64,000 bases of DNA from UBA6244 sp965140775 (GTDB taxonomy: Bacteria; Bacteroidota; Bacteroidia; Bacteroidales; F082): positions 248,001 through 312,000 of the forward strand of contig OZ223471.1 of assembly GCA_965140775.1 (NCBI GenBank), in the 5' to 3' direction. Made by a program: the position numbers and the translations under genes. Every line of letters starts with the position of its first letter. Positions within the stretch are counted from its first letter, which is position 1. The notes beneath the pieces were generated by a model. It saw only the letters and a list, made by a program, of their open reading frames with translations. It was not told where the DNA came from and did no database searches. Of this stretch, positions 19,103 to 28,013 are shown piece after piece.

Positions 19103-20140
19103 ATGAACAAATCATTATTTTCTGGGGGAAACGCTCAATTATTTAGTAAAATAGCAACCTTATTAAATGAATCTCGCAAAATAGTTGCAAATAGTATTAA
19201 CCAGGCAATTGTTTTAACTTATTTTGAAATAGGGAAGTTAATAGTTGAAGATGAACAAAATGGGGAAAAAAGAGCTGCTTATGGGAAATCGGTATTGAAG
19301 GATTTATCTCAAAACCTGACCAATGAATTTGGTAAGGGGTATTCTGTTTACAATTTGGAAAGAATGCGCAAATTTTATCTCACATATAATGACAGAATAC
19401 GAATTGATGAGAATTCCGCATCACTGATGCGGAATTCTCAGTATCCATTTAAAATTAGTTGGACTCATTACCTTCAACTATTAAAGATTGAAGATGTTGA
19501 AGAAAGAGATTTTTATGAAATAGAATCGGTGAATAACAATTGGTCGGTTAGAGAATTAGAGAGACAATATAATTCGTCGCTATACGAACGTTTGATTTTA
19601 AGTAGGGATAAAAAAGGAGTTGTTGAGTTGAGTAAAAAAGGACAAATATTGGTAAAGCCAATTGATGCAATTAAAGAACCTTATGTCCTTGATTTTTTAG
19701 GTCTTGAAAAAAATGAAAAATACACTGAATCTGATCTCGAAACAGCCATTATTAATAAACTGGAGAACTTCCTCAGAGAACTTGGAAAAGGATTTTTATT
19801 TGTTGGAAGGCAGCAGAGAATTTCAATTGAAGATGACCAGTTTTATATTGACCTTGTATTTTATAATCGTCTGCTTCAGAGCTTTGTGTTGATCGACTTA
19901 AAAATCGGAAAATTAAAACATCAAGATTTGGGTCAAATGCAGATGTATGTCAATTATTATGATGAGTTTGTTAAAACAAAAGACGAAAATCCTACAATTG
20001 GAATTGTATTGTGTAAACAAAAAAATGAAACATTGGTAAGGATTACACTTCCGAAAGAAAACCAACAGATTTTTGCTAGTAGATATTTAACAGTTCTTCC
20101 GAGCAAAGAAGAGTTAAAAAATCTGATTGAAAATAAATAA
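19103..20140 (+). CDS. DUF1016 (YhcG-like) PD-(D/E)xK nuclease family protein, copy 1
   Basis: A 345-residue protein with the DUF1016 N-terminal domain (ARIVANSINQAIVLTYFEIG-like helices, about 15-85), a WTHYLQLLKI segment, and a C-terminal PDDEXK-type core (ISIEDDQFYIDLVFYNR then LIDLKIGK, about 240-275). Family members are suspected mobile or defence nucleases. It is inserted between two PLP-enzyme genes of the purine cluster, is clearly more AT-rich than both, and has its own promoter-like box. A perfect 14-bp inverted repeat with three-base loop lies inside the frame at 19409-19439 (about residues 103-113). A second, diverged copy occupies 25581-26642. Confidence 0.85.
   Translation: MNKSLFSGGNAQLFSKIATLLNESRKIVANSINQAIVLTYFEIGKLIVEDEQNGEKRAAYGKSVLKDLSQNLTNEFGKGYSVYNLERMRKFYLTYNDRIRIDENSASLMRNSQYPFKISWTHYLQLLKIEDVEERDFYEIESVNNNWSVRELERQYNSSLYERLILSRDKKGVVELSKKGQILVKPIDAIKEPYVLDFLGLEKNEKYTESDLETAIINKLENFLRELGKGFLFVGRQQRISIEDDQFYIDLVFYNRLLQSFVLIDLKIGKLKHQDLGQMQMYVNYYDEFVKTKDENPTIGIVLCKQKNETLVRITLPKENQQIFASRYLTVLPSKEELKNLIENK
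19409..19439. repeat. In-frame perfect palindrome in DUF1016 gene 1
   Basis: GAGAATTCCGCATC, ACT, GATGCGGAATTCTC: 14 paired bases without mismatch, encoding about NSASLMRNS. It sits between the N-terminal domain and the WTH motif, the same protein position as the palindrome in the second DUF1016 gene. Confidence 0.9.
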
Positions 20141-20213
20141 TTGTATCAATTTGACGGAAACATATCCTATCATGATATGCTAAGGTAATCGACAGTTAAA
20201 ACGTTCAAACAAT

Positions 20214-21452
20214 ATGATTCACAACGAAATAACCTATTCATGCATCAATTGCGACAAGGTGTTCAGGTCGGCAGAAGTGCAATATTTATGTCCGGTTTGT
20301 GGTCATTCCAACGAACCGACAGCACCTCCCAAAGGGGTCCTCAAGGTGTTGTATCCCTATCGGGAATTGGCTTCGGAAGGTATGCGGTTTTCAGATTTAA
20401 AACATCGTGATTTTCTGGATATACTGCCCATTGCTTCCACCGATAGCCTTCCGCCATTGAAGGTAGGACACACCCCGCTGTATAAAATCAGAACCATACG
20501 CAAAGAAACCATCCCCTTTGAGTTATACCTGAAAGACGACAGCCAAAATCCTACCTACTCATTCAAGGACAGGGCTTCGGCACTGGTTTCGGCTTACGCC
20601 AAAGAACACGAACGCGATACCATTGTTGCGGCCTCCACCGGAAATGCAGGCTCTTCGCTGGCAGGCATCTGTGCCTCACAGGGTCAGAAAGCTTTTGTGA
20701 TTGTTCCGGAAAGTGCGCCCATGGCCAAGCTCACCCAAATCGTGATGTATGGAGCTACCCTCATTCCCGTGAAGGGCACCTACGACGATGCCTTCGACCT
20801 GAGTGTGGCGGCTACCCGCGAAATGGACTGGTACAACCGAAATACGGCATTTAATCCACTGACCATCGAAGGAAAAAAATCCGTTGCTTTTGAACTGTTT
20901 GAGGAGTTGGGACAGGTGGTTCCCGACACCATTTTTGTGCCTGTGGGCGACGGTGTCATTATTTCGGGCGTGTACAAGGGTTTTGAGGAGCTGTTGAAAC
21001 TCGACATCATCGATCATATGCCCGTGGTGGTGGCTGTGCAGGCCGAAGGAAGTGCCAACCTGGTGAACAACCTCAATGGACACGAATTTGAATCGGAAGC
21101 CAGCAGTACCATTGCCGACTCCATATCGGTGGATATTCCGCGAAATTATTACATGGCCCGCCGTTTTCTTGAAGAATATAATGGCGAATGGCTCACGGTA
21201 ACGGATGAGGAAATTCTCAAGGCTTCGGCCGCTTTGTCACGTGAAACCGGACTTTTTTCCGAACCCGCGGCAGCAGCAGCCATGGCCGGATTGCACAGTT
21301 ACCACGACCAGGAATTAATTTCGCCCGGCACAAAAAACGTGGTGCTGCTTACCGGTAGCGGACTCAAGGATTTGGCGGCCGTGCGTTCGCTTCTGGACAT
21401 GCCCGAAGCCATCTATCCCGACTTAAATCAACTGATAAAATTACTGACATGA
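20214..21452 (+). CDS. Threonine synthase-like PLP enzyme
   Basis: A 412-residue fold-type II PLP enzyme annotated by similarity to threonine synthase. An N-terminal zinc ribbon is present (Cys10, Cys13, Cys26, Cys29), followed by the cofactor lysine Lys118 in NPTYSFKDRAS, the substrate loop ASTGNAGSSLAG and the glycine-rich VPVGDGVIISGV. Threonine synthase makes Thr from O-phosphohomoserine, but the gene overlaps xdhD by four bases (ATGA) and lies in a purine-catabolic cluster with no threonine-pathway neighbour. I therefore suspect a catabolic beta-elimination role, perhaps on a diaminopropionate-like intermediate; this is inference. The housekeeping threonine synthase function cannot be excluded. 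Confidence 0.75.
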   Translation: MIHNEITYSCINCDKVFRSAEVQYLCPVCGHSNEPTAPPKGVLKVLYPYRELASEGMRFSDLKHRDFLDILPIASTDSLPPLKVGHTPLYKIRTIRKETIPFELYLKDDSQNPTYSFKDRASALVSAYAKEHERDTIVAASTGNAGSSLAGICASQGQKAFVIVPESAPMAKLTQIVMYGATLIPVKGTYDDAFDLSVAATREMDWYNRNTAFNPLTIEGKKSVAFELFEELGQVVPDTIFVPVGDGVIISGVYKGFEELLKLDIIDHMPVVVAVQAEGSANLVNNLNGHEFESEASSTIADSISVDIPRNYYMARRFLEEYNGEWLTVTDEEILKASAALSRETGLFSEPAAAAAMAGLHSYHDQELISPGTKNVVLLTGSGLKDLAAVRSLLDMPEAIYPDLNQLIKLLT

Positions 21453-23995
21453 TTCCCTTTCAACTCAATGGCAACCAAATAAATTATGAAGGCGACGAGA
21501 ACGGCTTTTTGCTGGATTTTCTTCGTTTGGAAAAACATCTGACGGCGGTAAAGGATGGATGTTCGGGACAAGCCGCTTGCGGTGCTTGCACGGTGGAAAT
21601 AAACGGCAAAGCCAAACTCGCTTGCGTTACCAAAATGAAAACACTCGAAAATGCCGAAATATTCACCCCCGAGGGTTTTCCACCCCATGTACTTGATATT
21701 ATTGCCAAAACCTTTGTAAATCAAGGGGCTGTACAGTGTGGTTTTTGTACTCCCGGGTTTATCACTCGCACAAAAGTGTTGTTGCAGGACAATCCCCATC
21801 CCACCATTCAGGAAATACATCAGGCCATCAAACCACATTTGTGTCGGTGTACCGGGTACAAAAAAATTGAAGAAGCCATTGGCGTTGCCGGCGATTTGCT
21901 TGAAAAGGGAACCCCAATTGAAATTACCGCCACTTCCGGTAAAATAGGTGTGGCCCATCCCAAATATGAAGCCTTGCAAACGGCCATTGGAGAAAGGAAA
22001 TTTGTGGATGACATGATTCTCGACGGAATGCTTTTCGCTGCCTTGAAATTTTCGGATCATCCCAAAGCCCGAATACTGAAAATCGATGTATCGGAAGCCA
22101 TGAAATCACCGGGTGTGCATCGGATTTTTACCGCCGGGGATATTCCGGGAGAACAAAAAACCGGACTCATCCTTCAGGATTGGCCATTGATGATAGCCCC
22201 GGGACAAACCACTCATTATATTGGTGATGTGTTGGCAGGAGTGGTGGCCGAAAGTGACCAGTTGGCCCGCGCATCGGTGGCTAAGATAAAAGTGGAATAC
22301 GAAGTGTTCCCGCCCGTTACCGATGTGGTGAAAGCCATTGATGGTGAGCGGGTTCATCCGGAAAGGCCCAATAATTTCGATACCACCCAATTTACCATTG
22401 GCGATGCCGACAAAGCCATGTCGTTGGCGGCTTTTCGCTTCCGCGGAAAGTATGAAACCCAACGTATTGAACACGGTTTCTTAGAAAAAGAAGCTGCCAT
22501 TGCCTGCCCGGACGGAAGTGGTGGCGTGGAGCTTTTTAGCCAAAGTCAGGGTGTTTACGAGGACCGTCGGCAGGTGGCCATGATTTTGGGACTGCCCGAG
22601 GAAAAAGTGCGTGTGACGCTGGTTCCCAACGGAGGCGGATTTGGCGGTAAAGAAGATATGACCGTTCAGGGACATGCTGCCTTGTTTGCCTTTTTGTTGA
22701 ACCGACCAGTTAAAATTACCCTTCGCCGCGAAGAATCCATTCGCATGCATCCCAAACGGCATCCTGTAATGATGGACATGGAACTGGGCTGCGATGCCAA
22801 AGGAAAACTCACGGCCTTGAAACTCAAAGCTATTGGCGACACAGGAGCCTACGCTTCGGTGGGCATGAAGGTGATGGAGCGCGTGGCAGGACATGCTGCC
22901 GGAGGTTATTTTATCCCGGAAGTGGACATTGAAGCGAAGACCGTTTATACCAACAACATCCCTTGTGGAGCCATGCGTGGCTTTGGTGCCAATCAGGTGG
23001 CCTTTGCCTTAGAAAGTTGCATCGACGAGCTTTGTCAGCAAGGCGGATTCGACCGTTGGCAGTTTCGCTATGATAATGCACTGGTGGATGGGTTAAAAAC
23101 TTCCACCGGACAAAAAGTGACCGGCGTGGGAATCAGGGCTTGTCTGGAAGCACTCAAACCCGATTACCTGAAGGCTCCTTTCGCCGGATTGGCTTGTGCC
23201 ATCAAGAATTCAGGTGTGGGCAATGGCATGAAAGACGAATCGCAGGTAAGTATCGAAATCATTTCCGAAAACCATATCCTCCTTCAACACGGCTGGACCG
23301 AAATGGGACAAGGTGTACACAACATGGCACTGCAAACCCTGTGCGAAGAAACAGGCTTGAATCCTGATATTGTTGAAGTTAGGGTAGATACCGAAGCCCA
23401 ACTCAAAACCGGCATGACCACCAGCTCACGTGCCACAGCATTGGTTGGATTGGCCATAATAAATGCTGCCAAAGCATTGAAAGAAGATTTAAAACAACAT
23501 GCGTTGAAAGAATTGGTTGGAAAAACTTTTAAAGGAGAATTTGTGTGCGACTGGACTACCAAGCCCGGTACCGGCATCGAAAACCCCATTATTCACTACT
23601 CCTATGGTTATGCTGCTCAATTGTGTGTGTTGGACGAAAAGGGTGAAATTATTCGAATGGTAGCTGCCCACGATGCCGGAAAAATCATGAATCCCATGTT
23701 GTTCGAAGGCCAGATTGAAGGTGGCGTACACATGGGTTTGGGCTACGCCCTGACCGAAGACTTACCCATGAAAGATGGCTTTCTGATCAGCGAACGCATG
23801 CGCGATTTAAAAATCCTGCGTGCCCACGAAACCCCTGAAATTAAAGTAATTGGCGTGGAAGTCCCTGATCCCGTGGGCCCCTACGGAGCCAAAGGAATTG
23901 GAGAGATTGGGTTAGTACCTACGGCTGCGGCTGTGGCCAATGCATTTTGTGCTTTCGATGGGGTGAGGAGAATGAAGTTGCCTTTGAAGCGGTAG
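21449..23995 (+). CDS. xdhD: XdhD-like molybdenum hydroxylase (purine hydroxylase), 2Fe-2S and Mo domains fused
   Basis: Molybdopterin hydroxylase resembling E. coli XdhD and the selenium-dependent xanthine/purine dehydrogenases. The 848 residues fuse a plant-type 2Fe-2S domain (Cys38, 44, 47, 59), a second 2Fe-2S helical domain (Cys97, 100, 132, 134), and the Mo-binding domain with GGGFGGKED, AMRGFGANQV and the GAKGIGEIGLVP segment holding the catalytic Glu. No FAD domain is present, so electrons must leave through another protein; YgfK in the same operon is the obvious candidate. The start overlaps the preceding stop (ATGA). Whether it carries labile selenium cannot be seen from sequence. 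Confidence 0.9.
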   Translation: MIPFQLNGNQINYEGDENGFLLDFLRLEKHLTAVKDGCSGQAACGACTVEINGKAKLACVTKMKTLENAEIFTPEGFPPHVLDIIAKTFVNQGAVQCGFCTPGFITRTKVLLQDNPHPTIQEIHQAIKPHLCRCTGYKKIEEAIGVAGDLLEKGTPIEITATSGKIGVAHPKYEALQTAIGERKFVDDMILDGMLFAALKFSDHPKARILKIDVSEAMKSPGVHRIFTAGDIPGEQKTGLILQDWPLMIAPGQTTHYIGDVLAGVVAESDQLARASVAKIKVEYEVFPPVTDVVKAIDGERVHPERPNNFDTTQFTIGDADKAMSLAAFRFRGKYETQRIEHGFLEKEAAIACPDGSGGVELFSQSQGVYEDRRQVAMILGLPEEKVRVTLVPNGGGFGGKEDMTVQGHAALFAFLLNRPVKITLRREESIRMHPKRHPVMMDMELGCDAKGKLTALKLKAIGDTGAYASVGMKVMERVAGHAAGGYFIPEVDIEAKTVYTNNIPCGAMRGFGANQVAFALESCIDELCQQGGFDRWQFRYDNALVDGLKTSTGQKVTGVGIRACLEALKPDYLKAPFAGLACAIKNSGVGNGMKDESQVSIEIISENHILLQHGWTEMGQGVHNMALQTLCEETGLNPDIVEVRVDTEAQLKTGMTTSSRATALVGLAIINAAKALKEDLKQHALKELVGKTFKGEFVCDWTTKPGTGIENPIIHYSYGYAAQLCVLDEKGEIIRMVAAHDAGKIMNPMLFEGQIEGGVHMGLGYALTEDLPMKDGFLISERMRDLKILRAHETPEIKVIGVEVPDPVGPYGAKGIGEIGLVPTAAAVANAFCAFDGVRRMKLPLKR

Positions 23996-24028
23996 TTCCA
24001 ACCCGGCGGGTCGAGAACTAATTCCTAA

Positions 24029-24754
24029 CTAAAAATGAATATTAACAGATAAAAATCCAAGGGGGCCAATACGGGTTCTTAATCCGGTAACAGAATGCTC
24101 ATATTCTGAATTATAACTGTTATTTTTGGTGATGGTTTTTCCCGTGATATATTCGATGGTATATTTAACTTCTGTGCCAATCGACAAGTGGGGTGTTATG
24201 TAGTAATTTACGCCAAGTAACGGATTTATACCAACCGCGAATTCGCTGTATTTATTCTCATTGTCGTAATTGCTTTCATCGTATTTTGTTTTTAAGCTTG
24301 AAATGGAAGTGGACAAATCAGCTCCATAAAAAATATTAACACGTGAAAAGGTTAAATGCCATTCGTACCCCACATTGAAAGTAGTTCGGAAATTCTTGGC
24401 CGTGTAGGAATCGTTGGAGCCGTTTTTATTCTCATTTTTCATGTTGCTGTAACTGAGATTGGCTCCCAACCTTACGGCCCCCTTAGCAGAATGAAATTTC
24501 ACTCCCACAACAAGTTCAGGACGCGCATAATACTCTCCCAAATAGTAATCGATGAAATAATCCCCATTGATATCCACTAAATAGGATGAATACACGTAAT
24601 TATTTCTGGCAAAGATATTGGCAACAGCAATATTTACTTCCGTTCTTTGGTTGTTAAATTCCTGCTTTTCGGAGTTCTGAGCATGGCTTGAAACTGAATA
24701 AAACGAGCTAATGATCAGGCATAAAATAAAAATACTAATGTTCTTTTTCATCAT
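24029..24754 (-). CDS. Outer-membrane beta-barrel protein
   Basis: A 241-residue exported protein. The N-terminal 25 residues form a signal peptide (KKNISIFILCLIISSFYSVSSHAQ), and the rest alternates polar and aromatic residues in strand-like segments ending in the aromatic SVNIHF, as in OmpA/OprF-like eight-stranded barrels. It is convergent with xdhD and divergent from the lipoprotein gene. It has no recognisable catalytic motif and no clear connection to purine metabolism. The start could be either of two adjacent Met codons. Confidence 0.75.
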   Translation of the reverse strand: MMKKNISIFILCLIISSFYSVSSHAQNSEKQEFNNQRTEVNIAVANIFARNNYVYSSYLVDINGDYFIDYYLGEYYARPELVVGVKFHSAKGAVRLGANLSYSNMKNENKNGSNDSYTAKNFRTTFNVGYEWHLTFSRVNIFYGADLSTSISSLKTKYDESNYDNENKYSEFAVGINPLLGVNYYITPHLSIGTEVKYTIEYITGKTITKNNSYNSEYEHSVTGLRTRIGPLGFLSVNIHF

Positions 24755-24895
24755 GTATAGGTTTGTTTGTAAATTTTAAAATCGGGCTAAGGTAGTTAAA
24801 TAATGAAATTACAACAGCCCGAAATAAGCTTAATTTATGGCATCTTCAAAAAAAGCAAAATCTCGGGAACAAAAATGCGTATTTTTGGAATCACT

Positions 24896-25399
24896 ATGAA
24901 AAGAAAAGGCTATTTCGCTTTGTTGATGAGCATAATTGTCATCACTTCGTGTGATTTTCAATCGCTTCACCATGAGTCGATCAACCACAAAATTTACGCA
25001 AACCCTGTTTGGCTTCAAGGCACTTGGGAACAACAAACGGATGATGGAATATTTTCTGAATCATGGCAAAAAGTAACCGACAGTGCATACCATGGAGTTG
25101 GCATGTTTATAAGTGAAGGAGATACCTTATTCTCAGAAAGACTCTCCATCTACCAAAGTCGAAGTGTCTGGTATTATGCAGCTTTGGTTTCTGACCAAAA
25201 TGCGGGTGAAACAATTGTATTTGAGCTAACCTCATCAAAAGATTCAATCATGGTTTTTGAAAACAGAAACCATGATTTTCCTCAGAAAATTAGCTATCAT
25301 TTTATTTCTGAAGACTCAGTTGTTGCAGTAGTTGAAGGAGAAACCAAAGAAGGCTCGCGAAAGGATATTTTCTCAATGACACGTAAAATAATCAATTAA
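24896..25399 (+). CDS. Lipoprotein with DUF6265-like domain
   Basis: A 167-residue predicted lipoprotein: MKRKGYFALLMSIIVITSCDF gives a basic start, a hydrophobic stretch and a lipobox Cys. The body (LQGTWEQQTDDG, ENRNHDFPQKISY) has the pattern of DUF6265-type small beta-barrel lipoproteins of Bacteroidota. Upstream in-frame ATG codons at 24803 and 24875 would put a charged extension before the signal, so 24896 is preferred. Its stop is two bases before the duplicated ssnA 5' end at 25401. Function unknown. Confidence 0.65.
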   Translation: MKRKGYFALLMSIIVITSCDFQSLHHESINHKIYANPVWLQGTWEQQTDDGIFSESWQKVTDSAYHGVGMFISEGDTLFSERLSIYQSRSVWYYAALVSDQNAGETIVFELTSSKDSIMVFENRNHDFPQKISYHFISEDSVVAVVEGETKEGSRKDIFSMTRKIIN

Positions 25400-25400
25400 T

Positions 25401-25446
25401 CCATGTCCATCATACTCAGAAACGCTACCTTTATACATTGGCAAAC
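25401..25446 (+). repeat. Duplicated 5' end of ssnA, upstream copy
   Basis: A 46-bp segment matching the start of ssnA (26688-26733) at 42 of 46 bases, including the ATG. It encodes the same first residues (MSIIL, one Lys-to-Arg change, NATFIHWQT); three of the four differences are synonymous. The frame then runs on for about 15 unrelated codons to a TAG. The two copies flank the DUF1016 gene at 25581-26642. Confidence 0.85.
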
Positions 25447-25580
25447 AGGACATATTGTTCAAGTGTCTAATAAATGGAAAAGTGTTTATGGGTAGAATTA
25501 TTATTTTCTGAGCAGCATATGAGGGGTTTGAATCAGCGCGGAGCACGAAATATTCTCCATTAACAATTTTTGTTTGAGTT

Positions 25581-26642
25581 ATGACCAATGAGATTGAAAG
25601 GTACAAAGGATTACTAAATGACATTAAAGTTCGTTTGCGGTCGGCGCAGGTCAAGGCAACTTTATCTGTAAATGCTGAATTGATTGAGATGTATGGAGAT
25701 ATTGGACGAATGATTCATCAGCAACAATTAGCATATGGATGGGGAGCAGGGATCATTCGAAAACTATCTACTGATTTAAAAAATGAATTGCCAGAAGAAA
25801 AAGGGTTTTCAGAGAGGAACCTTAAATTTATGGTTCAGTTTTATAAAGAATACTTTTCTGTCGCTGCAATTGGGAAACAGCCCGTTTCCCAATTAGAACA
25901 AATGGGGAAACAGCTTGTTTCACAAATACCATGGGGTCATAATATTATACTTATGCAGAAGATTAAATCGAAAGAGATACGATTTAAATACATGCAACAA
26001 GTAATTGAATCCGGCTGGAGTAGAGATGTTTTGGTAAATATGATCAAGGGTTCATGGCACAATCGTCAAGGTATTGTATCAAGCAACTTTAATTCTACCC
26101 TCCCTGATTTGCAATCGAATTTAGCACAACAAATGCTAAAAGACCCTTATGTTTTTGATTTTCTAACCATTACAGAACCCTTTAACGAAAGAGAGTTAGA
26201 AACGGAATTAATCAAACATCTCGAGCGATTTCTGATTGAACTTGGTTCTGGATTTGCTTTTGTAGGACGTCAATATCATCTCCAAATAAGCGACAGGGAT
26301 TTCTATATAGATTTGCTATTTTATCACCTCAAGTTAAGAGCCTATATTGTAATTGAATTAAAAAAAGGGGAATTTAAACCCGAATATGCCGGAAAACTAA
26401 ACTTTTACTGTTCTGCCGTTGATGACATCCTCAGGCATGAAACAGATCAGTCAACAATTGGGTTGATACTGTGTGAAACAAAAGATAAAATCTTTGCCGA
26501 ATACGCATTGAAAGATATTAACAAACCCATAGGTATTTCTGAATATGAACTTACCAAAGCTATCCCTGATAACTTGAAGTCCAGTTTGCCTAGTATTGAA
26601 GAAATAGAATCTGAGTTTTCAAAAGAAGAAAACAGCAGCTGA
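25581..26642 (+). CDS. DUF1016 (YhcG-like) PD-(D/E)xK nuclease family protein, copy 2
   Basis: A 353-residue DUF1016 protein: N-terminal helices (LIEMYGDIGRMIHQQQ, WGAGIIRKLSTDLK), the central WGHNIILMQKI segment and the C-terminal nuclease-like core (QISDRDFYIDLLFYH then IVIELKKGEFKPE). It is the second copy of this family in the cluster, but the two are well diverged. It separates the short ssnA-like stub at 25401 from intact ssnA. A perfect 11-bp inverted repeat (25868-25894) and a weaker adjacent one lie in frame near residues 96-112. AT-rich composition supports acquisition by transfer. Confidence 0.85.
   Translation: MTNEIERYKGLLNDIKVRLRSAQVKATLSVNAELIEMYGDIGRMIHQQQLAYGWGAGIIRKLSTDLKNELPEEKGFSERNLKFMVQFYKEYFSVAAIGKQPVSQLEQMGKQLVSQIPWGHNIILMQKIKSKEIRFKYMQQVIESGWSRDVLVNMIKGSWHNRQGIVSSNFNSTLPDLQSNLAQQMLKDPYVFDFLTITEPFNERELETELIKHLERFLIELGSGFAFVGRQYHLQISDRDFYIDLLFYHLKLRAYIVIELKKGEFKPEYAGKLNFYCSAVDDILRHETDQSTIGLILCETKDKIFAEYALKDINKPIGISEYELTKAIPDNLKSSLPSIEEIESEFSKEENSS
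25868..25894. repeat. In-frame palindrome in DUF1016 gene 2
   Basis: AATTGGGAAAC, AGCCC, GTTTCCCAATT: 11 perfect pairs. It is followed at about 25902-25925 by an imperfect related hairpin (GGGGAAAC, AGCTT, GTTTCACAA), suggesting a tandem duplication of a palindromic cassette. Encodes GKQPVSQ then GKQLVSQ. Confidence 0.9.
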
Positions 26643-26689
26643 TTTTTCGGTGAAACAGAAAGAACTAAAACACATTAAATAGTATAACC

Positions 26690-27961
26690 ATGTCCATCAT
26701 ACTCAAAAACGCAACTTTTATTCATTGGCAAACGCTGGAACATATCCATGCCTCCATAAAAATTGATCCCGGTGTGGGTGCCGGCTATACACTGCTCCCC
26801 GCGCAGCTCGAAGGTGTAGATATCAGTAGGGATGAGGTAATCGACTGTACCGGAAAACTGGTCACCAAGTCCTTTGCCGTGGGTCATCACCATGCTTACT
26901 CGGCCTTGGCACGTGGCATGCCCCAACCGCCAAGGCAACCTGAAAACTTTTTGCAAATTCTGCAATATATCTGGTGGAACCTCGACAAAGCCCTCGACAA
27001 CCAAATGATTGAAGCAAGCACGTTGGCCACCGCCATGGCCTGTGCCAAAGCGGGATCGACTTTCGTGATCGATCATCATGCTTCGCCCAATGCCATCAGT
27101 GGGTCGTTGGAAATTATCGCCAACGCTTTCGATCGGGTGGGGGTGAGTCACTTGCTGTGTTACGAAATTTCGGACCGTGATGGAATCGATAAGGCAGAGC
27201 AGGGTTTGACGGAAACTGCTGAATATTTGATTCAGCATCAAGGCTTGGTAGGGCTGCACGCTTCTTTTACCGTGGGCGACGATACCCTGAGCAAAGCCGT
27301 AAACCTGATGCAAAAAACCCAATCCGGAATCCATATTCACGTGGCAGAAGACCTGGCCGATCAGGACCAATGCATGAAGGCTCATAACATGCGTGTGGTG
27401 GAACGGCTTCATCAATTTGGTGTGCTTCAATCATCAAAAACCATTTTGGCACACGGACTGCATTTGTCTGACAATGAACGGGATTTGATCCGAAACTCGC
27501 CGGCGTGGATGGTCGAGAATATGGAAAGTAACCTAAATAATCAGGTGGGCTTTTTCGATGGGAGAAATCTTGGCAATCGGCTGATGTTGGGAACCGATGG
27601 CATGCACAGCGACATGATCCGAAGTGCCCAATCGGCTTTCTTTTCCGGTCTTCAACATGACCAAATCAACGTGCCCGAAGCCTATGGGCGGTTGAGAAAT
27701 GTACATCATTATTTGTCGGAAAACTCCTTTTTGGGTGATGGTGATAACAACCTGGTGGTACTCGATTATGATTCGCCAACCCCTGTTTCATCAGAGAATT
27801 TTTTAGGTCATTTTATATTTGGATTGTCATCAAACCATGTTCAACATGTGATTTCCAATGGAAATTGGTTGGTGAAAAACAGAAAACTCACCAACGTGGA
27901 CGAACAAGAGGTGCTTATACAAGCGCGAAATCAGGCGGTGCGTTTGTGGAAGAAATTGTAA
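26690..27961 (+). CDS. ssnA: SsnA-like amidohydrolase
   Basis: A 423-residue amidohydrolase-superfamily enzyme, orthologous in outline to E. coli SsnA, part of the anaerobic purine-degradation gene set; it may open or deaminate a purine-derived ring. Visible metal-site segments are GHHHAYSALARG (66-75), VIDHHASP, IHIHVAEDL, AHGLHLS and LGTDGMHSD, and VVLDYDSPTP matches SsnA closely near the C-terminus. It is separated from xdhD by a barrel gene, a lipoprotein and a DUF1016 gene, so the original operon appears to have been split. A 46-bp copy of its 5' end lies 1287 bp upstream. Confidence 0.88.
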   Translation: MSIILKNATFIHWQTLEHIHASIKIDPGVGAGYTLLPAQLEGVDISRDEVIDCTGKLVTKSFAVGHHHAYSALARGMPQPPRQPENFLQILQYIWWNLDKALDNQMIEASTLATAMACAKAGSTFVIDHHASPNAISGSLEIIANAFDRVGVSHLLCYEISDRDGIDKAEQGLTETAEYLIQHQGLVGLHASFTVGDDTLSKAVNLMQKTQSGIHIHVAEDLADQDQCMKAHNMRVVERLHQFGVLQSSKTILAHGLHLSDNERDLIRNSPAWMVENMESNLNNQVGFFDGRNLGNRLMLGTDGMHSDMIRSAQSAFFSGLQHDQINVPEAYGRLRNVHHYLSENSFLGDGDNNLVVLDYDSPTPVSSENFLGHFIFGLSSNHVQHVISNGNWLVKNRKLTNVDEQEVLIQARNQAVRLWKKL

Positions 27962-28013
27962 TGGGATTGAATTGAAAAAGAAGTGCAGCACACAAACGTC
28001 TTACTTCTCTTTT

